64,000 nt of DNA from positions 1 through 64,000 of the forward strand of contig JAALKI010000006.1 of the NCBI GenBank assembly GCA_011088105.1. The letters run 5' to 3'. Below the pieces are notes generated by a model. It ran no database searches and was not told the DNA's origin. It saw nothing but the letters and a program-made list of their open reading frames with translations. The stretch comes from Nitrospirota bacterium. GTDB lineage: Bacteria; Nitrospirota; Nitrospiria; Nitrospirales; UBA8639. Below are positions 27,304 to 36,787 of this stretch, one piece after another. Position 1 is the first letter of the stretch. Each line of letters starts with the position of its first letter. Position numbers and translations under genes: made by a program.

Positions 27304-28118
27304 ATGCAAAAATCTACTTCCAAAATATGCCGCTGGTTTTTTCCCTCAAGAGCCAGAAACCATCATTGGAATGCCCTAATAATTCTGTCAGCAGCCGTTT
27401 TCTCATTTGTGGGGTGTGCGAGTGTAGAAACCCAGACTTATCCTCAATTGCTCTGGAATAAATCCCTAACCAAACCCGAACGGCTACTTATCTATGACTT
27501 TGCTATTTCTCCTGACCAGATTCAAATCGATGAGGGATTCGGTGCTGATATCACCAAATTGGTAAAAGGAGCAGAAGGAAATCCGAAAAAAACAAATTGA
27601 ACTTGAGGTGGGAGGGAAAGTTGCGAGGGCTTTATCAGAGAATTTAGTAAAAAATTTGGCGGTTATGGCATTCTTGCCAGGTGAGTATCTGAAAACCCTC
27701 CGCTCAGCAAAGAAAACTTATTGGTGGTCAAAGGCCGATTTTTGTCCATCGACGAAGGCAATATGACTCAACGGATGGTGATTGGATTTGGTTTAGGCCG
27801 AAGTGTGGTGAAAGCTCAAGGTCAAGCCTACGAAGTGACTCCTCTTGGAACACGACTCATATCGGAGTTTGAGTCGGAGGTAAAGAGCGGACGGAAACCG
27901 GGAATGGGTCCGATGGTCGGAGTAGGGGCCGCAGCAGGAAGTATTGCAACATCGGCCGCTGTCAGTGGTGACTCGGGATCACGTCCGAAGTGGCCGATGC
28001 GTTACCGTTTTCAGCCAGTCTCGAAGCCAATGTCCAAAAAATGGCCGAGGAACTGGCTGAAAAGGGAGCCAAGTTTTATGTCAAACAGGGTTGGTTACCC
28101 CCACAAGTTCTGGAATAG
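27304..28118 (+). pseudogene. DUF4410-type lipoprotein, three frameshifts
   Basis: Three reading frames must be joined to restore one protein. The N-terminus has a signal peptide with lipobox SFVGC and the segment LLIYDFAISPDQ. After the A7 run at 27586-27592 the frame continues as KKQIELEVGGKVARALSENL. A second shift near 27692-27696 leads to NPPLSKENLLVVKGRFLSIDEGN, and a third near 27975-27986 leads to EVADALPFSASLEANVQKMA and ends at TAG 28118. The shape matches DUF4410 proteins. Three lesions in 800 bases suggest decay, although indel errors cannot be excluded. Confidence 0.75.
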
Positions 28119-28163
28119 GCTTTGCTCTTAACTCAAAACCCAATAGACGTTTGGGAGAATAGT

Positions 28164-28889
28164 ATGGCTAAGAATAGTTTTAAAAAAGAATGGTTCTGGA
28201 AGAGGCCTTCTTGGAATTTGAACCAATGGGGCATGCTCTTTATGTTAGGAATTGCCTGTCTGACAGGGTGTAGTGACACTCACCAAGCCAGGGATGTCCA
28301 CCTTTCCGGATTCTTGGGTGATTATTCTTTGCTTCAGCCGGGCGGGGACGGTGAAGCTCTTCTCACCTACCGAAATCCCAAAGCGGATTTTTCTAAGTAT
28401 CGAAAAGTATATGTTGATCCGATCATGGTGTGGCGATGGACAGAATCGGACTCAAGCAAGGTTTCGCAAGAAGACCTTCAACGGTTGGCTAATGAACTCC
28501 GATCAAAAATAATATGGAAGCTGAATCAAGACTATATTATGGTTCCTTCGCTCGGACCGGAAATGATGCGAATCCAAGTTGTCCTTACTGAAGCCACCCA
28601 ATCGAACGTGGCTATGGATATCTTCTCAACGCTTATGCCTGGAGGACGACTCGTCACAGGCACGCAACAACTAGCCACAGGAACCCAAGCGTTTGTGGGC
28701 CGTGCCAGTATCGAAGGAAAGATTACAGATTCTCAAAGCGGAGAGATCTTACTGGCCGCTGTCGATCGACGGGCAGGCGGGAGAACACTCGATGGTTCTA
28801 TGGATTCCTGGGATGACGTTAGGCAAGCCTTTGAACATTGGGCTGTACGGTTAAGTCAAAAGCTTCAGCAATTACGAACCGAAAACTAA
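28164..28889 (+). CDS. DUF3313-type lipoprotein, copy 2
   Basis: This 241-residue paralogue of the 26569 gene has a signal peptide ending in lipobox CLTGC (cysteine near residue 36). The mature domain carries GFLGDYSLLQPGGDGEALLTYRNP, FVGRASIEGKITD and LLAAVDRRAGG. The ATG at 28164 follows GGGAGA; the open frame extends 14 codons further upstream without need. Identity to copy 1 is obvious along the whole length. It is the last gene before the octaheme cytochrome, separated by about 225 bases. Confidence 0.85.
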   Translation: MAKNSFKKEWFWKRPSWNLNQWGMLFMLGIACLTGCSDTHQARDVHLSGFLGDYSLLQPGGDGEALLTYRNPKADFSKYRKVYVDPIMVWRWTESDSSKVSQEDLQRLANELRSKIIWKLNQDYIMVPSLGPEMMRIQVVLTEATQSNVAMDIFSTLMPGGRLVTGTQQLATGTQAFVGRASIEGKITDSQSGEILLAAVDRRAGGRTLDGSMDSWDDVRQAFEHWAVRLSQKLQQLRTEN

Positions 28890-29115
28890 TCACTGCCCGC
28901 TAATTCCAAATATTTTTCTTCATAAAGAATCCTGCAGGGCTTTTTTTCGGCTGACCTTTATAGGATTTCTCACCTTTCCTTAACTTCTAAAAGCCGCAGA
29001 CAAAATTCTTCCGCGTCTTATTTGCATCAGAGATAGCCAATCTCTAAAATCGAGAGTAAAAATTCCCATAACCCTACCCCCGACCGTTAAGTTAAATTAC
29101 CCTGGAGGAATAGTC

Positions 29116-30621
29116 ATGGAAACAGTCAGGAACTCCAATTCCCTCATAATGATACTTCGTTCTGGGATGGCTGCCTCTCTTTTGGTGGTTCTTGGAATGG
29201 TTATTTTTCTTGTGCAGCCAAGCGAGGCCCCAGCCGCTCGCCCAGCGGGTGAATATGGCAAGGATTGGGGTGACCCAAAGGGTGAGGAATGTGTGGGTTG
29301 TCACCGAAAACATACGCCGGGGCTCTATGCTGAATGGAATAAGAGCAACCACGGCCAACGGGGCGTGAATTGCTTGGATTGCCACAAGGCAGAAGGGAAT
29401 GACAAAGATGCCTTTAGGCACAAGGGACAGTTGATTTCTGTCATCGTCACCCCCAAGGACTGTGCTCGGTGCCACACGAAAGAGTTTGAGGAAATGGATG
29501 GCTCTCACCATGCCAAGGCTGCGGAAATTCTGGCTTCCTTGGATAATCTCCTTGGTGAGGTTGTGGGCGGTCCAGCTGCAGTAAACGCTGGGTGTCGCCA
29601 GTGTCACGGCTCCATCATTGAAATCGGTGAAGATGGGAAACCGCTTCCCACCACGTGGCCCAACACGGGGATTGGTCGTATTAATCCCGATGGGTCAAAG
29701 GGGTCTTGTACAGCGTGCCATGGGCGGCACCGGTTCTCCAAAGCGCAGGCACGTACACCAGATACCTGTGGCAAATGCCATGTGGGTCCTGATCATCCAC
29801 AAATTGAGGTGTATAACGAGTCGAAACATGGTGTCATCTACCATGCCAAAGTTCACGAGATGAATCTCAAGTCAGATAAATGGGAAACTGGTGTCGACTA
29901 CTCGGCGGCACCAACCTGTGCCACCTGTCATATGAGTGCAGGCGGAGGGGAAAAGCCAACGCACAATGTTGGTGACCGAATCTCATGGACGTTGCGTCCA
30001 CCGATTTCTGTGAAAAATAACCTGGTCCGCCTCCAAGATGGAAATGAGTTTGATGTCCCGGAAGGCACGTCTCTCCCCAAGGTTGGGTCGAAAGCCAAGG
30101 GTTCGAATGTTGTGGAAGTTCTCACCTGGAAAGAACGGCGTCTGAAAATGCAGAACGTGTGTACCGCTTGTCATACCGATTCTGTGATTTTAGGGCATTA
30201 CAACCAATTCGATAAGGTCGTTGATCTTTACAATGAGAAGTTCGCAAAGCCTCTTGCGGCTATCATGGGTGAGTTAAAGAAATCAGGAACGATTACGAAA
30301 AGCCCGTTTGACGATAAGATCGAATGGATATGGTGGGAGATCTGGCATCATGAAGGACGCCGTGCACGACATGGTGCATCCATGAGTGGTCCAGATTACA
30401 CATGGTGGCATGGTATGTATGAAGTCGCCAAGCACACGTACTTTGAGTTTATCCCGGAATTAAAGGAAATTGCTGGAGAAGCAGAAGCTAAGAAACTGCT
30501 TCATACATACTTGAAGCCTATTCCAGGACATGACTGGTATTTTAATGGCATGAGTAAAGAGCAAATTAACAAAGTTCGGCAGGGGTTCGAATCTCGGTAT
30601 GGGAAAGGATCAATGAAATGA
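29116..30621 (+). CDS. octaheme cytochrome c, hydroxylamine-oxidoreductase-like
   Basis: This 501-residue exported protein has a signal segment (residues ~17-40) and eight CxxCH motifs, at residues 59, 86, 116, 160, 198, 218, 268 and 349, the spacing of the HAO/octaheme nitrite-reductase superfamily. In HAO the fourth heme is catalytic. The C-terminal block HEGRRARHGASMSGPDYTWWHG contains Y428, the residue to compare with the heme-crosslinking tyrosine of true HAO. Possible reactions are hydroxylamine oxidation, or nitrite/hydroxylamine reduction. A good RBS (GGAGG) precedes the ATG. A NapC-type partner follows after 19 bases. Confidence 0.9.
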   Translation: METVRNSNSLIMILRSGMAASLLVVLGMVIFLVQPSEAPAARPAGEYGKDWGDPKGEECVGCHRKHTPGLYAEWNKSNHGQRGVNCLDCHKAEGNDKDAFRHKGQLISVIVTPKDCARCHTKEFEEMDGSHHAKAAEILASLDNLLGEVVGGPAAVNAGCRQCHGSIIEIGEDGKPLPTTWPNTGIGRINPDGSKGSCTACHGRHRFSKAQARTPDTCGKCHVGPDHPQIEVYNESKHGVIYHAKVHEMNLKSDKWETGVDYSAAPTCATCHMSAGGGEKPTHNVGDRISWTLRPPISVKNNLVRLQDGNEFDVPEGTSLPKVGSKAKGSNVVEVLTWKERRLKMQNVCTACHTDSVILGHYNQFDKVVDLYNEKFAKPLAAIMGELKKSGTITKSPFDDKIEWIWWEIWHHEGRRARHGASMSGPDYTWWHGMYEVAKHTYFEFIPELKEIAGEAEAKKLLHTYLKPIPGHDWYFNGMSKEQINKVRQGFESRYGKGSMK

Positions 30622-30640
30622 CCGCAAAGGCATCTATCAA

Positions 30641-31243
30641 ATGATTGCCAAATTGTGGCAATGGTTTTGGCGCCCCACAAGTCGATACACCTGGGGAAGT
30701 ATTTTTATCGTCGGTGGAATCGCGGGGATCCTTTTCTGGGGTGCATTCAACACGGCCATGGAACAGTCCAACACACTCTGGTTTTGTACGTCTTGCCACG
30801 CGATGGAAAATTTTGTACTGCCGGAATACAAGCAATCGATACATTACAGCAATGCTGCAGGTGTCCGAGCGATTTGTTCGGATTGCCACGTGCCTAAAGA
30901 ATGGGGCCCCAAAGTCATTCGCAAAATCAAGGCCACTGGCGAACTGTGGGGTTGGGTCACTCAGGCCATTCGGACACGTGAGAAATTTGAAGCCATGCGC
31001 GAAAAACTCGCTGTGAAAGTGTGGTTAGAGATGAAAGCCAACGATTCCCATGAATGCCGAAATTGCCATTCCTATGAAGCCATGGATTTCCATGCCCAAG
31101 GTCTCATCGCCCAACGTGATATGCAAAAGGCGATGAAGCAAGGCAAAACCTGCATCGATTGTCACAAAGGTGTTGGCCATCAACTTCCTGAAGGGTATGA
31201 AGCAGACTCCGTTATCTACAAAGAAGATATGGGAAAACTCTGA
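30641..31243 (+). CDS. NapC/NirT-type membrane-anchored tetraheme cytochrome c
   Basis: This 200-residue protein has one N-terminal membrane anchor (about residues 17-38) and four CxxCH motifs at residues 49, 79, 139 and 171, the pattern of the NapC/NrfH/cM552 family. Such proteins pass electrons between the quinone pool and a periplasmic multiheme enzyme. Its place directly after the octaheme gene makes it the likely membrane partner, as CycX is for epsilon-type Hao or cM552 for HAO of ammonia oxidisers. Direction of electron flow cannot be read from the sequence. Confidence 0.9.
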   Translation: MIAKLWQWFWRPTSRYTWGSIFIVGGIAGILFWGAFNTAMEQSNTLWFCTSCHAMENFVLPEYKQSIHYSNAAGVRAICSDCHVPKEWGPKVIRKIKATGELWGWVTQAIRTREKFEAMREKLAVKVWLEMKANDSHECRNCHSYEAMDFHAQGLIAQRDMQKAMKQGKTCIDCHKGVGHQLPEGYEADSVIYKEDMGKL

Positions 31244-31307
31244 ATGATGAAGCGATGGGCTAGGTCCGCAGGGTTTCTATAGATAACCATTGCTGAGGAG
31301 AGGGTTC

Positions 31308-32552
31308 ATGCTTGAAGAGACACAATATTATTTTAACCAGGCAGCGGATGTTCTTGGTTTGTCGGAAAAAGTCAGGCGTATACTTTTAACACCCTTTCGG
31401 GTCATTAAAGTTGAAATCATTACCGAAGACGACCAGGGACAGCTGATGCACCATCTTGGATACCGAATCCAACATAATAAAGTGAGAGGACCCATGAAAG
31501 GTGGGTTGCGATTTCATCCCACTGTTAATGAGGATCATGCTGCGAGCCTGGCAAGTCTCATGACGTGGAAAACAGCGGTCGTCGATCTCCCATTTGGTGG
31601 AGCCAAAGGTGGAATTAATTGTGATCCTACAATGATGAGTGAACGAGCCTTACATGCGGTGACTCGGAAATTTGTGGAACAGATTAAAGAAGTGATTGGA
31701 CCAACCCTGGATATCCCCGCGCCGGATGTCAATACGACGCCAAAAGTTATGGGATGGATTATGGATGAATATTCGAAGTATGCCGGCTTTTCTCCCGGTG
31801 TGGTCACCGGCAAACCCTTGCACCTCTTTGGATCTCCTGGTCGCGAAGAAGCCACGGGCCGAGGGCTGATGATTGTTCTTCAAGAGGCGCTCAAAGACCG
31901 GGGGCAAGTTTTATCGAATATGACTGTGGCCATGCAGGGATTCGGTAATGTTGGGAGCCATGCGGCACGATTGTTGGCGGCCGAAGGTGCCAAAATTGTC
32001 GCAGTGGGTGATCATAAGGGTGGAGTCAGCCGTGCAGATGGATTGCCTGTTGGCGATCTGATTGATTGGGTTCAGGAACACCGAACGGTACAAGGATTTC
32101 CAGGTGGGAATGCCTGTGCCGGTTCGGACGTTTTAACCTGGAAGGCTGATGTGTTGATCCCTGCTGCCTTGGGGGATGTCTTAACGAAAGACAATGCTCA
32201 TGAAGTACAGGCGAAGATTATACTTGAAGGGGCGAATGGGCCAACGACACCGGAAGCCAATGAAATTTTACAAAAACGAAATGTGTTGATTATTCCGGAT
32301 ATCTTGGCCAACGCGGGTGGCGTGACGGTCAGCTATTTCGAATGGGCTCAGAACATTCAACAATTTCGGTGGGAAACTGAACAGGTTCAGAAAGAGCTGT
32401 CTAAGATCATGCGCAAAGCCTACCGAGACGTGACTGAATTAGCCAAAGAGAAAAAAGTAGACTTGCGAACGGCCGCGTTTCTTTTAGGAATTCGTCGTGT
32501 TGGACAGGCTGCGCTCTCTCGAGTGCATATCAGTGAAGATATTCAGTTTTGA
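31308..32552 (+). CDS. gdhA: glutamate dehydrogenase
   Basis: This 414-residue Glu/Leu/Phe/Val dehydrogenase interconverts 2-oxoglutarate plus ammonium with glutamate. The substrate site is in KGGLRFHP and the catalytic lysine in PFGGAKGGI; the Rossmann motif is GFGNVGSHAARLL near residue 217. The ATG at 31308 has GAGGAGAGG upstream; the frame opens earlier at a TTG. It lies 64 bases after the tetraheme gene on the same strand, which suggests that ammonium made or handled by the cytochromes is coupled to assimilation. Confidence 0.93.
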   Translation: MLEETQYYFNQAADVLGLSEKVRRILLTPFRVIKVEIITEDDQGQLMHHLGYRIQHNKVRGPMKGGLRFHPTVNEDHAASLASLMTWKTAVVDLPFGGAKGGINCDPTMMSERALHAVTRKFVEQIKEVIGPTLDIPAPDVNTTPKVMGWIMDEYSKYAGFSPGVVTGKPLHLFGSPGREEATGRGLMIVLQEALKDRGQVLSNMTVAMQGFGNVGSHAARLLAAEGAKIVAVGDHKGGVSRADGLPVGDLIDWVQEHRTVQGFPGGNACAGSDVLTWKADVLIPAALGDVLTKDNAHEVQAKIILEGANGPTTPEANEILQKRNVLIIPDILANAGGVTVSYFEWAQNIQQFRWETEQVQKELSKIMRKAYRDVTELAKEKKVDLRTAAFLLGIRRVGQAALSRVHISEDIQF

Positions 32553-32640
32553 GACGTGCATGATCAACTGACAAACGGTGAAAACAGCAGTCGAACACAT
32601 TCCTCTAATCAACGAACACCCTTCTTCTAATATTGGGATA

Positions 32641-32700
32641 TATGGTTTAGTGCATTTTGGTTTTTGCTCTCATCGCTTGCCAACAGGCTAAACCGAAAAC
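32641..32700 (+). pseudogene. remnant of lipoprotein gene start (copy of 34331 gene)
   Basis: This stretch aligns without gaps to 34330-34386, the start of the lipoprotein gene at 34331, with about eight mismatches in 54 bases. It keeps the lipobox (LIACQQAKP) but has a TAG as third codon and breaks off at the 3' end of the minus-strand gene. It is the leftover of a duplication. Confidence 0.6.
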
Positions 32701-32701
32701 A

Positions 32702-33793
32702 TTAATCTTTTTCAACCCGATCTCGAATGGTTTTGAAGAGGTTTTCAACGATGGGTCCCATAATGGCCCGAGCTGCTGCATCTTTGATTGAGGATCCGAA
32801 CCCCCCGATGTAATCGGTTGAGATGCGATAGACGTAAATCAGGACCGTCCCCTCTTCTACCGGCAAGGCTCCAGCCACCGTTTGCAAGTTGTTGTATTCA
32901 TGGCTCGCGTAGTAATGGCGTTCAGAGGCCACATAAGCACCTTCGATAAAAAGCAACATGTTGTGCATCAAGATCAACGTGGGGCGTCTGAATACCTCGA
33001 TGTTGACCCAGTAGAACCGATCCTCAAATCCTTTGGCGTCGATGGCCGGATAATTGAGAAGGATCTTATAGAATAAGGGGATGGTTTTGCGTAAGACCTT
33101 CGATTCATTCGTGGCCAGAGTGAGTTCCTGCCCAGGGCTCAGCTGCTCACCATCTCCTCTATCGTAGGGGGCGATTCCTGCCAAACCCTTTCCCCGATAG
33201 GCCTGGTATCGCGCAAACAACATGCTCTTGAGAGATTCTTCGACCTGTTTTTTGGATTGATTGGATGCTTCGAGTTGAGATTTTAGGGCTTGAAAAGCGG
33301 CAATTTCGTTTTTGGCCAGATTCAGGTTGCCACCTGGTTCTGCGTTCAGAAAAGCGTTTGCCTCTTCTATTCCGTTGGGTTGAAGCACTAACCCTGCAAA
33401 GTCTTCCAGGTTTCCTGTTCCTGTTATCTGGCCATAGGCTTTCACCGAATCAATGACCTTAAACTCTGTGACCTGGCGGAAGGATTCGGCCAGGTCCTCA
33501 GGTCTTTTCTTGACCAGTACAACCAGACCAACGACGAGTTCTCGGTCAGAAGCTCTACTTGTTGTCCAATTAACAATTTCACCTTTCAGGATTTTTAGTT
33601 TTGTATCCTCTGGTAAATCTAACAAATGAAACACTTTTTCTGCGGTTGGCATGGCCAACGCGTTTCTGATGGAGTCACATGGGACAAAGCTGACTCCCAA
33701 AATACTAATTAAGAGAAAACTGCGCCAAAGGCTCTGAGAAGAGTGTTTGAACCGGTTAGATTGAGCAAGTCTAGAGAACGAATGATCTATCAT
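32702..33793 (-). CDS. hypothetical exported protein
   Basis: This 363-residue protein has an N-terminal hydrophobic segment at about residues 23-48, probably a signal peptide (ISILGVSFVPCDSIRNALA). The mature part is alpha/beta with no membrane helix. Residues 270-330 (FYWVNIEVFRRPTLILMHNMLL, then VLIYVYRISTDYIGGFGSS) might be a beta-rich ligand-binding domain. I do not recognise the family. It is the only minus-strand gene between 13,900 and 46,000, in the midst of plus-strand envelope genes. Confidence 0.65.
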   Translation of the reverse strand: MIDHSFSRLAQSNRFKHSSQSLWRSFLLISILGVSFVPCDSIRNALAMPTAEKVFHLLDLPEDTKLKILKGEIVNWTTSRASDRELVVGLVVLVKKRPEDLAESFRQVTEFKVIDSVKAYGQITGTGNLEDFAGLVLQPNGIEEANAFLNAEPGGNLNLAKNEIAAFQALKSQLEASNQSKKQVEESLKSMLFARYQAYRGKGLAGIAPYDRGDGEQLSPGQELTLATNESKVLRKTIPLFYKILLNYPAIDAKGFEDRFYWVNIEVFRRPTLILMHNMLLFIEGAYVASERHYYASHEYNNLQTVAGALPVEEGTVLIYVYRISTDYIGGFGSSIKDAAARAIMGPIVENLFKTIRDRVEKD

Positions 33794-34330
33794 TGAGTTT
33801 TACCTCTTCAATCAACCTCAAGGATCGAATGGTTAAGTGTTCGGATCTTTTTGTCAACTTCCTTTCTCACGACGATCTGTTTCTCGCCTACAGTCTGTGG
33901 TACATAGGTATGACATGAATCCGTCAACAAAGCCTGCCGGATTTGGTGTGGGGCTACAACAATTCTGCATTTCCCACAGACGCGTGTGCTCTGTCAAAAA
34001 TAACAGTTTCTTGTTACTTAGGCGTCATGCTAATTTTTTCGGGGTATTCCTAATCGAAACTTCCCGGAATCTATCAGATTCAGTACAATCTCGTTGCCCG
34101 AAAGGGACGCCCCCTTCTTGACACGGCATCAATCAGTACATGGAACAATCTTCTGTTTATTCTCTTGAGTCCTGTGATATAGCAACCATACCATTGAGCC
34201 CGTGGGCTATTCTTTTTGTTGAGTAATGTGTCGAACTGGAGCAGAAGTGAAAAAAGGTGTCAAAGAAAGTAGGTCTGGTAAGAAAGAAAGAGGTTCCTGG
34301 CATTCCACTTCTTATTTAAGATTAGGCTAT
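33794..34330. other. intergenic region without recognisable gene
   Basis: About 540 bases lie between a minus-strand and a plus-strand gene. It must hold both divergent promoters, but I see no convincing -35/-10 pair. One open frame of 94 codons on the plus strand (33837-34121) has no ribosome binding site and no protein-like character. Confidence 0.5.
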
Positions 34331-34834
34331 ATGATTTGGTTTATTCTGATTTTTGTTCTCATCGGTTGCCAACAGGCTAAACCAAGCCTGACCTACAATT
34401 CTTTACTGGATGAACCCGTTCAATCGCGAACACAACCAGCTGCTCTGAGCCAGAAATCGAGCAAAGCCCTTATTCAAGAAGGATTTGTGAAAATCGGGTA
34501 CATCGATCTTCGTATATTGAAAGAGAGTTGTCGACGGTATCTTTTAGGTGGGGAAGATGTTCGGGAAGTTTGTGAAGTCAGTGAAGTCAGTCCTCAGTCA
34601 GACCCTATCCCATGGTTATTGCGAAAAGGTGGTGAAGTGGGCGGGGATCTCATCGTGCTTGAATTTGAAACATCATATATGGAACGCATGGATATGCTGG
34701 GTATTGATGCGTATTACACAAAAGAATTTTCTCTTGTGACTGCTGCTGTCTGGCGACAAACTGATGGACAATCGAAAAGACCGACTTCTTTCCCTGGCAG
34801 GACCGCGAGATGGAAGGCGAATCTAACTGAGTAA
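34331..34834 (+). CDS. lipoprotein, unknown function
   Basis: This 167-residue protein has a lipoprotein signal peptide (MIWFILIFVLIGC, cysteine at residue 13). The mature domain (FVKIGYIDLRILKESCRRYL, then a Ser/Val/Glu-rich stretch and VGGDLIVLEFET) resembles small periplasmic lipoproteins of unknown role. The frame is open from 34226, but the decayed copy at 32641 aligns from this ATG, which supports the start. It lies 20 bases upstream of the porin gene. Confidence 0.65.
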   Translation: MIWFILIFVLIGCQQAKPSLTYNSLLDEPVQSRTQPAALSQKSSKALIQEGFVKIGYIDLRILKESCRRYLLGGEDVREVCEVSEVSPQSDPIPWLLRKGGEVGGDLIVLEFETSYMERMDMLGIDAYYTKEFSLVTAAVWRQTDGQSKRPTSFPGRTARWKANLTE

Positions 34835-34853
34835 GTAGTTAGCCGCAAGAAAG

Positions 34854-36221
34854 ATGGACAGTTTTGGACGATATAGAACTCTGAACCTTACGACGATTGT
34901 TATTAGCCTCGTCTTCATGTGGGCACCAACGGTTAGTGCACATCAGGAGAAAGAAATCGAAGAGCTCAAGGCACACATTGAGGCTCTGCAGCAACGAGTT
35001 GAACAACTTGAAGGTCAGCGTGATCCACAACTGTCTTCCGCTGTTCCCTCAGTGTCAACTACCGTGGATTCAGGAAAACCTCAGAACGATAAAGGAACCG
35101 AGAAGACCATGGCCTTACCTATTGTCCTTGGGGATTTTCCTGGTTCTTATAAAGTGCCCGGGTCTGATATCTCGGTAAAAGTTGGAGGGTACGTCAAACT
35201 TGATTTCATTAAAGACCTTGATTTCATTCCGAGTGGAGACACCTTTGTTCAAACACAGATTCCAGTGGATGGCACACCAAATGCGAGAAAAGAAGGTGAA
35301 GCTCGTTTCACAGCTCGCCAATCTCGAATCAATTTCGATGCTCGAACTTCATCACCGTTTGGAGGGTTTCGGGCTTTTCTAGAATGGGATTTTTTTGGAT
35401 CCAGCAATTCAGATTTTCTCCTCAGGCATGCCTTTGGTCAACTTGGGAAACTGACCGCAGGTCAAACGTGGTCGACATTTGTGGATATTTCGGCCTGGCC
35501 TGAATCACTTGGGTACGAGGGACCAGATGCAGGTATCTTTGCTCGTCAGGGGCAAATTCGTTGGACTCAACCGGTAGGAGACAGTACCACCGTGGCCGTG
35601 TCTATTGAAAATCCGAGTGGAGATTTTAGTGACCCTGTTCCGGGTGTTGATACCAGTGATGCCCTGAACCAGTGGCCGGATGTTGCGGCGCATGTTCGGG
35701 AACAAGGACCCTGGGGGCACCTTCAACTGGGTGGGTTGGTTCGCGAAATTCAGTTCGATAATGGAATGGGGCAATCTGGAGACGTAGTTGGCTGGGGAGT
35801 TACGTTTAGTGGAAGAATTTACATGCTTGGAAAAGATAACATCCACTTTCAGGGAACCTATGGTGATGGGGTTGGCCGGTATATTCAGGGTTTGATTGGT
35901 GCCCGCTCCGATGCTGCTCCCACGGGATCGGGAAAATTCGAAACGATAGCAGCCCATGCCGCGTTTGCTGGCTATCAGCATTGGTGGACGGATACACTTC
36001 GTTCGAATATTGGAGGAGCCTATGGTGAAATTGACAATCTGGGAGGGCAGCCTGGCACGGCGATTAAGAATTTTCAGTCTGCAGGAGTCAATCTTGTCTG
36101 GAATATTATTCCACGGATGACGGTCGGCGTTCAGTTTGCTTGGGCTCGTAACGAACTAAAGGATGGGCGAGATGGGATTGGTCGGCGCATTCAAACCTCG
36201 ACGCAATTTAATTTTGATTAG
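34854..36221 (+). CDS. DcaP-like trimeric outer-membrane porin
   Basis: This 455-residue protein has a signal peptide (cut after about residue 29, VSAHQ), a coiled coil at residues 30-58 (heptad-like EIEELKAHIEALQQRVEQLE) and a 16-strand-type beta barrel with typical GGYVKLDFIKD, RQSRINFDAR and GQTWSTFVD blocks. DcaP porins take up dicarboxylates or other anions across the outer membrane, with the coiled coil facing the periplasm. The C-terminus ends FNFD rather than with a terminal aromatic residue. It shares the direction of the nearby lipoprotein genes. Confidence 0.85.
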   Translation: MDSFGRYRTLNLTTIVISLVFMWAPTVSAHQEKEIEELKAHIEALQQRVEQLEGQRDPQLSSAVPSVSTTVDSGKPQNDKGTEKTMALPIVLGDFPGSYKVPGSDISVKVGGYVKLDFIKDLDFIPSGDTFVQTQIPVDGTPNARKEGEARFTARQSRINFDARTSSPFGGFRAFLEWDFFGSSNSDFLLRHAFGQLGKLTAGQTWSTFVDISAWPESLGYEGPDAGIFARQGQIRWTQPVGDSTTVAVSIENPSGDFSDPVPGVDTSDALNQWPDVAAHVREQGPWGHLQLGGLVREIQFDNGMGQSGDVVGWGVTFSGRIYMLGKDNIHFQGTYGDGVGRYIQGLIGARSDAAPTGSGKFETIAAHAAFAGYQHWWTDTLRSNIGGAYGEIDNLGGQPGTAIKNFQSAGVNLVWNIIPRMTVGVQFAWARNELKDGRDGIGRRIQTSTQFNFD

Positions 36222-36275
36222 AGGACTCTCCATAAAGTTTCTCAGTCTCGGGATTCAACGAGCCGAAGGTTTCTT

Positions 36276-36722
36276 TTGTCGAAGCCCTTTTTGTCCAGGA
36301 AAAGAACCGGGCTCTTGCTCTCGAAACCTGGCGAAGGGGCTGTCTGCCTGACCAAGTCTTTGCTGGATGGGGTGTTGCCGATGCAATGGTGGTCGTTTGC
36401 TGGTGATGATGATCGAAAAGAAACGAGCCAGATGAACATGGAGTATTTTATTCAATACAAATTGGGTGGCAAAGCGATGTGGCAGATTGGTATGGCGCCT
36501 AATATTCGAGTGAATTGGTTTGCTGATGCCGGGAACAAATACACGGTTCCTATTGGTATTGGTGTGAACCAGATGGTGAAATTTGGTAAAGTTCCAGCCA
36601 GGGTTGCGTTTGAAGTGCAGTGGTTTCCTGTAAGGCCGGATGCGCTGGCGCCCAATTGGACCTTCCGCGTGGCCGTGATCCCGGTCATCCCGAATCTGGT
36701 GAAATTTTGGTCGTATCTGTAG
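36276..36722 (+). pseudogene. C-terminal fragment of outer-membrane transporter
   Basis: The frame begins with residues that look out of frame, but from about residue 55 (MEYFIQYKLGGKAMWQIGMAP, then NKYTVPIGIGVNQMVKFGKVPARV, then an aromatic barrel end) it matches the last ~100 residues of a beta-barrel transporter of the 'neuromedin U'-like/phenol-meta family. Nothing resembling the missing N-terminal two thirds lies upstream, where the DcaP gene ends. It is a truncated remnant, not a gene with a start. Confidence 0.6.
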
Positions 36723-36787
36723 GTAAAGTCAGGAAGGATATGAGAGAGGCAAGAACCCCGACCGTTCCATGAAGAAAAGGAGAATTC

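Noticed and set aside
29116-31243. Proof of ammonia oxidation (comammox-type) from the octaheme and tetraheme genes
   Set aside because: HAO-like octaheme proteins also occur in organisms that reduce nitrite or hydroxylamine. No amo, haoB or cytochrome c554 gene is in the window.
33837-34121. Plus-strand 94-codon open frame
   Set aside because: Composition is unlike a protein (many Ser, Arg and Phe in no pattern), there is no ribosome binding site, and it sits in an intergenic region.
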